DNA of 64,000 bases from Vitis vinifera (taxonomy: Eukaryota > Streptophyta > Magnoliopsida > Vitales > Vitaceae), in NCBI RefSeq assembly GCF_030704535.1, contig NC_081822.1, positions 7,668,501 to 7,732,500 on the forward strand. Reading direction: 5' to 3'. The position numbers and the translations under genes are program-made. How positions within the stretch are numbered: position 1 is the stretch's first letter; the number at the start of each line of letters is the position of its first letter. A model generated the notes under the pieces. It saw nothing but the letters and a program-made list of their open reading frames with translations. It was not told where the DNA came from and ran no database searches. Positions 61,216 to 64,000 of this stretch are shown here, piece by piece.

Positions 61216-64000
61216 GGTGGGTGAATGGATGCAGCATGTTCTTGAGGTGCATAACCAGAATGAAGTTTGAATCTGGATCTTACTTGCCCCTTGAGGATTG
61301 TTGTTAGCTTCAACTTTTGCCTCATCAGTTGTAACATCTTTCTTTTGTCCCTGACAGAATCACGCAGATCCACAATAGCTACCCGTGCATTACACAGGCT
61401 TTGCTGATATAAATAAGAAAATTCAGATAAAATAAAATAAAAATAAAAAAAAACTCCTCATGGGATTTAAACATGTTAAAACTAAATAAAAAAAAGAGAA
61501 TTGATACACAGCTAATTATCTGAATACACAAGGATAACCAGGACATGAGTATGTGGTGTACCTCAGGAAGGTAATGACATCATCAACATATGGAAAAAAT
61601 AAATAAATCCATCACACACATTGCATGCTCCATGTTAAATTTTCAAAACTGAATACGTCTACACTCTACAGTTAGAACTTAGAAAACCTAATAATCATTT
61701 ATAATCATAGGTGGCATGTAAAAGAAAAAAAAAATGAAAAACCATATCTAATTATAATTCTTAAATGTGTCTGACATACCCATAATTACAAACAATTTTT
61801 TCTCTTTCTTCTCTTCTTGTCATATTTTTATCCTTTCAATTAAAGATCTTCTAGCACATTATTTGCAGAAGAAATACTTTAAAAAAATGATTTTACAAAA
61901 GAAAATTAAGAAACCCTCTTTACATCGGTTCGGCAAGGAGCTTTAACAGAACCATGTAAAAACGAAAGATCAGAAGATATTCGATTGGTTAATAAAAATC
62001 TACGACAACAAATAACAGATCATGATTATCATCATCACAGCCAGAATCCAAGTGATACTGTTAAGCTTACTTTTCTTCAAGTTACTCACAACTTCCTTTC
62101 TTTTTTATGGAGATGGATGGAGTTGCTCTCAACATCCATTGTGAATCAAACCAGATTGCATTCCAAGAACTTAACAAGTTTTCATTACTAACCAAGTTTG
62201 CACTGACAACTTGAAAGTTGTGAACTAGCTATAACAATTACAGAAGATGCTATACATCTACATGGTTTTTGTTCTGGAACACCATATAATTGCTTAGCAT
62301 TTGCTATCCATATCTCTCATTCTCAAGTGAGAAAAGGCTGCCCATTTTTGTGTATCCCTCAACCTTGTTTGGCCTTTGGTGCCTTGTGCACACCATGTAT
62401 GCTTTTGTGCACCCTTTTGTTAAGTGGTGCTAATAAAATTGATCTTTGCCAAGGAAGAAAAAATATACACCTCTTATTTTCACACCATTAGAGCAACAAT
62501 AATTTTCATTCCCATCCTTTATGGAAGGGATACACTAGGAGCAACATCAAGTGCTAACTTCACATGGAAGTCCCAAAAATTTGTTCCAACTTGTAGATGG
62601 GTCAACAATATTGTTTTATTCATTTATATTGCATGCCAACAGTCTCAAGAAGTAGAGAAACATGTAAAATGAAATATAACCATCAAATTCTACACATTAA
62701 ATGGTATTCCTTTGAGCTAAAAGAAATTATAAACCCATGTATCTGCATCTATATTAAGGGTTTTAAAGAATTATAAAGGTTACAATATCCTGTTGGCTTT
62801 GAAATAGGAAGATCACAAATGATCAAAGAGCTAGCTGAGACCCACAACCAGTTGATGAGAATGGCTTTGACTATCATTCAGAAAATAAGAAGCCTGGCAG
62901 GTAAAAAGCCCAAAAGCTTCATAATTCCAGTCCTTTTTTATTAATGAAAAGGGCCATTCCACAGTCCTTATGTGAGAGTATAACATAAGGTGCACCCCAA
63001 CAGTCCCTTTCTTAGTTTCTTGAATTCCAGAAAAATTTGGGGTTCATTTTTATGCCACTTAATTGATTTAGACCTAGATAACAAAAGCTCAATTCATGGA
63101 GAATTTCAATTTAGTTCCGTCAAGTAGACAACAAAATTTTTTCAAGCCATCTTATTATCTGTATATGAATATATGTCTCACACTAATAATATCTCTTCTC
63201 TTCCAATTTTTCTTCATCCACTTTCTTTTGCACCATTTAAGTAATCTTCTCTTCTCTTCCAATTTTAGAAAAAGGTTATTAGTGAAGTTGGTCATCCAGC
63301 TTTCTTTTTCATAGGCTTTTCTTTTATAGATATACCAATCCCTCTTATTAACAAACATCCTCAATTAGGTCAATGCTACCTTACCCATCAAGCTTAAACT
63401 CAACAGTACATAAATCACCCCCCTTTCTATATTGTTTTTCCTCTTGTCTTCTCCTTTTCCCCATCACAAATTTTTACATTTGTAAGATAATATGGTAGGA
63501 AAACACAAATGCTAGCACTTGATACTTTCCATCATCACACACTGAAATCAGCACTACGGTATGTTCTAAGTGATATTGTGTTAACTGTTAATTAAATTTC
63601 CCATAATAAGTTCAGCACCCAAATCAATATTGAGAGAGAACACTTTTTTTATGGGTAACCAAGAATACATCCATAGATCCTGACTGAGGGTCAAGACAGA
63701 TAAGCAAACAAGGGTCAAGACATGCAATCAAATAATACACCATAGTATCCCATGCATAGGCTACTAATAAAAACCAAACAAATGCATTACTCCATCAAAA
63801 GAATTGCAACAGAGGGAAAAAAAATAGTTAACATATTCCAAAATAGTAAGTTGTAAAGTCTGAGGAGACTCACCTCCGCATTCATTCTTTGGACCAACAA
63901 GGAAGCATCCGCCCTGGCATTTATAAATCGCCATTGCAAATAGCGGTTATGCAAAAGCCTCAATAAGTGTGCATCAACCATACGGTTCTCCCCCACCTTC
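51733..64000 (-). CDS. QWRF2: QWRF motif-containing protein (QWRF2-like), C-terminal exons only
   Basis: Six exons of the C-terminal half: 64000-63874 (continues beyond the window), 61403-61284, 60553-60437, 60319-60230, 52153-52046 and 51807-51733 (TAA). All borders are GT-AG and in phase 0. The 211 visible residues contain the signature NRYLQWRFINARADASLLVQ, then VDLRDSVRDKRKMLQLMRQK, YLDEWGPMDRDHSNSLSGAI, EALKASTLRLPVV, and end VTDCSLRTHILQL...SSLTTKV. The DUF566/QWRF family includes SCO3 and the augmin subunit AUG8, microtubule-associated proteins; QWRF1/QWRF2 act in floral organ growth in Arabidopsis. The C-terminal end is closest to QWRF1/2 as I recall them, hence the tentative symbol. 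The fourth intron in view is 8,076 bp and holds a LINE. The basic N-terminal half is outside the window. Confidence 0.93.
52780..53290 (-). pseudogene. LINE C-terminal fragment
   Basis: The minus frame reads SFLGKTSKMVGKIGSSLYVL followed by DNLEREKWKAFNVFKSAF, which aligns with the FVGKKRKKIWKSIPLYIFWT and KERNRLAF region of the LINE at 55155-58805. Downstream, TATAGTATACAAGGCACACG on the plus strand matches that LINE's tail. Only the C-terminal end and 3' UTR remain. Confidence 0.55.
54565..54900. repeat. Tandem units of about 65 bp, interrupted by a SINE-like block
   Basis: AAAATCTTA(G/A)T, TTATTCAAA and AGAATGAAACAAA recur at about 54585, 54648 and, weaker, 54852. Between the second and third lies the SINE-like sequence. 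Confidence 0.5.
54712..54805 (-). mobile_element. tRNA-like SINE (tentative)
   Basis: On the minus strand an A-box-like AGGTGTGGCTCAAGTGA (54794-54778) is followed by a B-box-like GGTTCTAGGCTCGATTC (54751-54734). Spacing is right for a polymerase III internal promoter. Ends and target duplication could not be fixed. Confidence 0.45.
55021..58850 (-). mobile_element. L1-type LINE, nearly complete ORF2, in the QWRF intron
   Basis: It reads on the minus strand from about 58805 down to a poly-A end seen as TTTTTTTTGATAAGTAAGC at 55021 on the plus strand. It carries endonuclease, reverse transcriptase and zf-RVT regions. No ORF1 is visible upstream, so it is probably 5'-truncated close to the ORF2 start; the 5' limit and target duplication were not found. 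It has the same orientation as the host gene. Confidence 0.85.
55155..58805 (-). pseudogene. LINE ORF2 (endonuclease, reverse transcriptase, zf-RVT) with two stop codons
   Basis: One reading frame of about 1,216 codons is broken only by TAG at 56447-56445 and TAA at 56438-56436; the frame on both sides is the same. Endonuclease (APE type): CWNVRG, CIQETK, GGDFNVI, LDRFLV and SDHFPVVL within residues 1-240. Reverse transcriptase: EFRPISLL, DIEKAYDSLNW, GLRQGDPLSPYLF and the active-site LLFADDTIVF. The C-terminal part has [39 protein letters not shown] (zinc-binding) and FVGKKRKKIWKSIPLYIFW. Few other defects are visible, so insertion is fairly recent relative to the other LINE fragments. Confidence 0.9.
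58851..60229. other. Remainder of the 8.1-kb QWRF intron
   Basis: No exon or recognisable element is seen; AT-rich. Confidence 0.5.
60850..60872. repeat. (AG)n microsatellite
   Basis: About eleven AG units in a QWRF intron. Confidence 0.9.
61162..61211. repeat. (TG)25 microsatellite
   Basis: An uninterrupted TG run in a QWRF intron, 73 bp downstream (in gene direction) of the exon ending at 61284. Frames of poly-Thr-His across it are artefacts. Confidence 0.97.
61404..63873. other. QWRF intron 5' of exon 61403-61284
   Basis: A 2.47-kb intron with no recognised element; a T-rich run with GGGTAACC near 63643 may be another retroposon tail. Confidence 0.5.

Noticed and set aside
61070..61373. 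Frames with poly-Thr-His
   Set aside because: They translate the (TG)25 microsatellite; only 61284-61373 overlaps the genuine QWRF exon.
1..64000. CRISPR arrays, operons, phage or bacterial islands
   Set aside because: Genes have plant-type introns and families throughout; no spaced short repeats or prokaryotic gene strings are present.

Overview
The window is nuclear DNA from a dicotyledonous plant. Genes are few and split by long AT-rich introns with GT-AG borders, and the spaces between them carry LINEs, Copia and TRIM elements, SINEs and MITEs. The protein sequences and the style of retroelement-filled introns look most like grapevine (Vitis); that genus is my inference, not something the sequence proves. 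I found no prokaryotic, organellar-genome or viral block and no novel defence-type system.

Six protein-coding genes were rebuilt exon by exon from splice signals, reading phase and family resemblance. In order: (1) 10352 to 1734, minus, a large RRM-containing RNA-binding protein whose 3' end lies outside the window; (2) 14818 to 13294, minus, a five-exon bHLH factor of the RHD6/RSL (root-hair) class, 380 aa; (3) 31642 to 24854, minus, a six-exon adenine phosphoribosyltransferase, 182 aa; (4) 34536 to 35237, plus, an intronless two-finger C2H2 repressor of the ZAT10/STZ type, 233 aa; (5) 48183 to 48970, plus, a two-exon class II LOB-domain protein of the LBD37/38/39 type, 222 aa; (6) from beyond 64000 to 51733, minus, the last six exons of a QWRF-motif microtubule-associated protein. 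These genes share no pathway or operon; the set is ordinary for a plant chromosome arm.

Most of the unusual content is in introns and gene-poor stretches. Intron 1 of gene 1 (4.8 kb) holds several LINE remnants, one nested inside another with a 16-bp target duplication, and a cluster of TTTCGCA/TGCGAAA palindromes. The intron after its exon 3 holds a three-LTR TRIM array split by an 88-bp SINE-like insert with a perfect 18-bp target duplication. From 16769 to 20040 there is an internally deleted Copia element with both LTRs, followed 16 bp later by a Harbinger-type MITE with TTA target duplication. From 21116 to 24000 there is a small TRIM and a tandem segmental duplication. The 13-kb gap 35238-48182 contains two hAT-like non-autonomous elements (one with a perfect 8-bp target duplication), a fold-back MITE, a candidate 2.2-kb inverted-terminus element and microsatellites. 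The 8.1-kb intron of the QWRF gene carries a nearly intact L1-type LINE broken by two stop codons.

Limits: exon borders are read by eye, transcription start and polyadenylation sites are not mapped, and element families are assigned from structure rather than database comparison.
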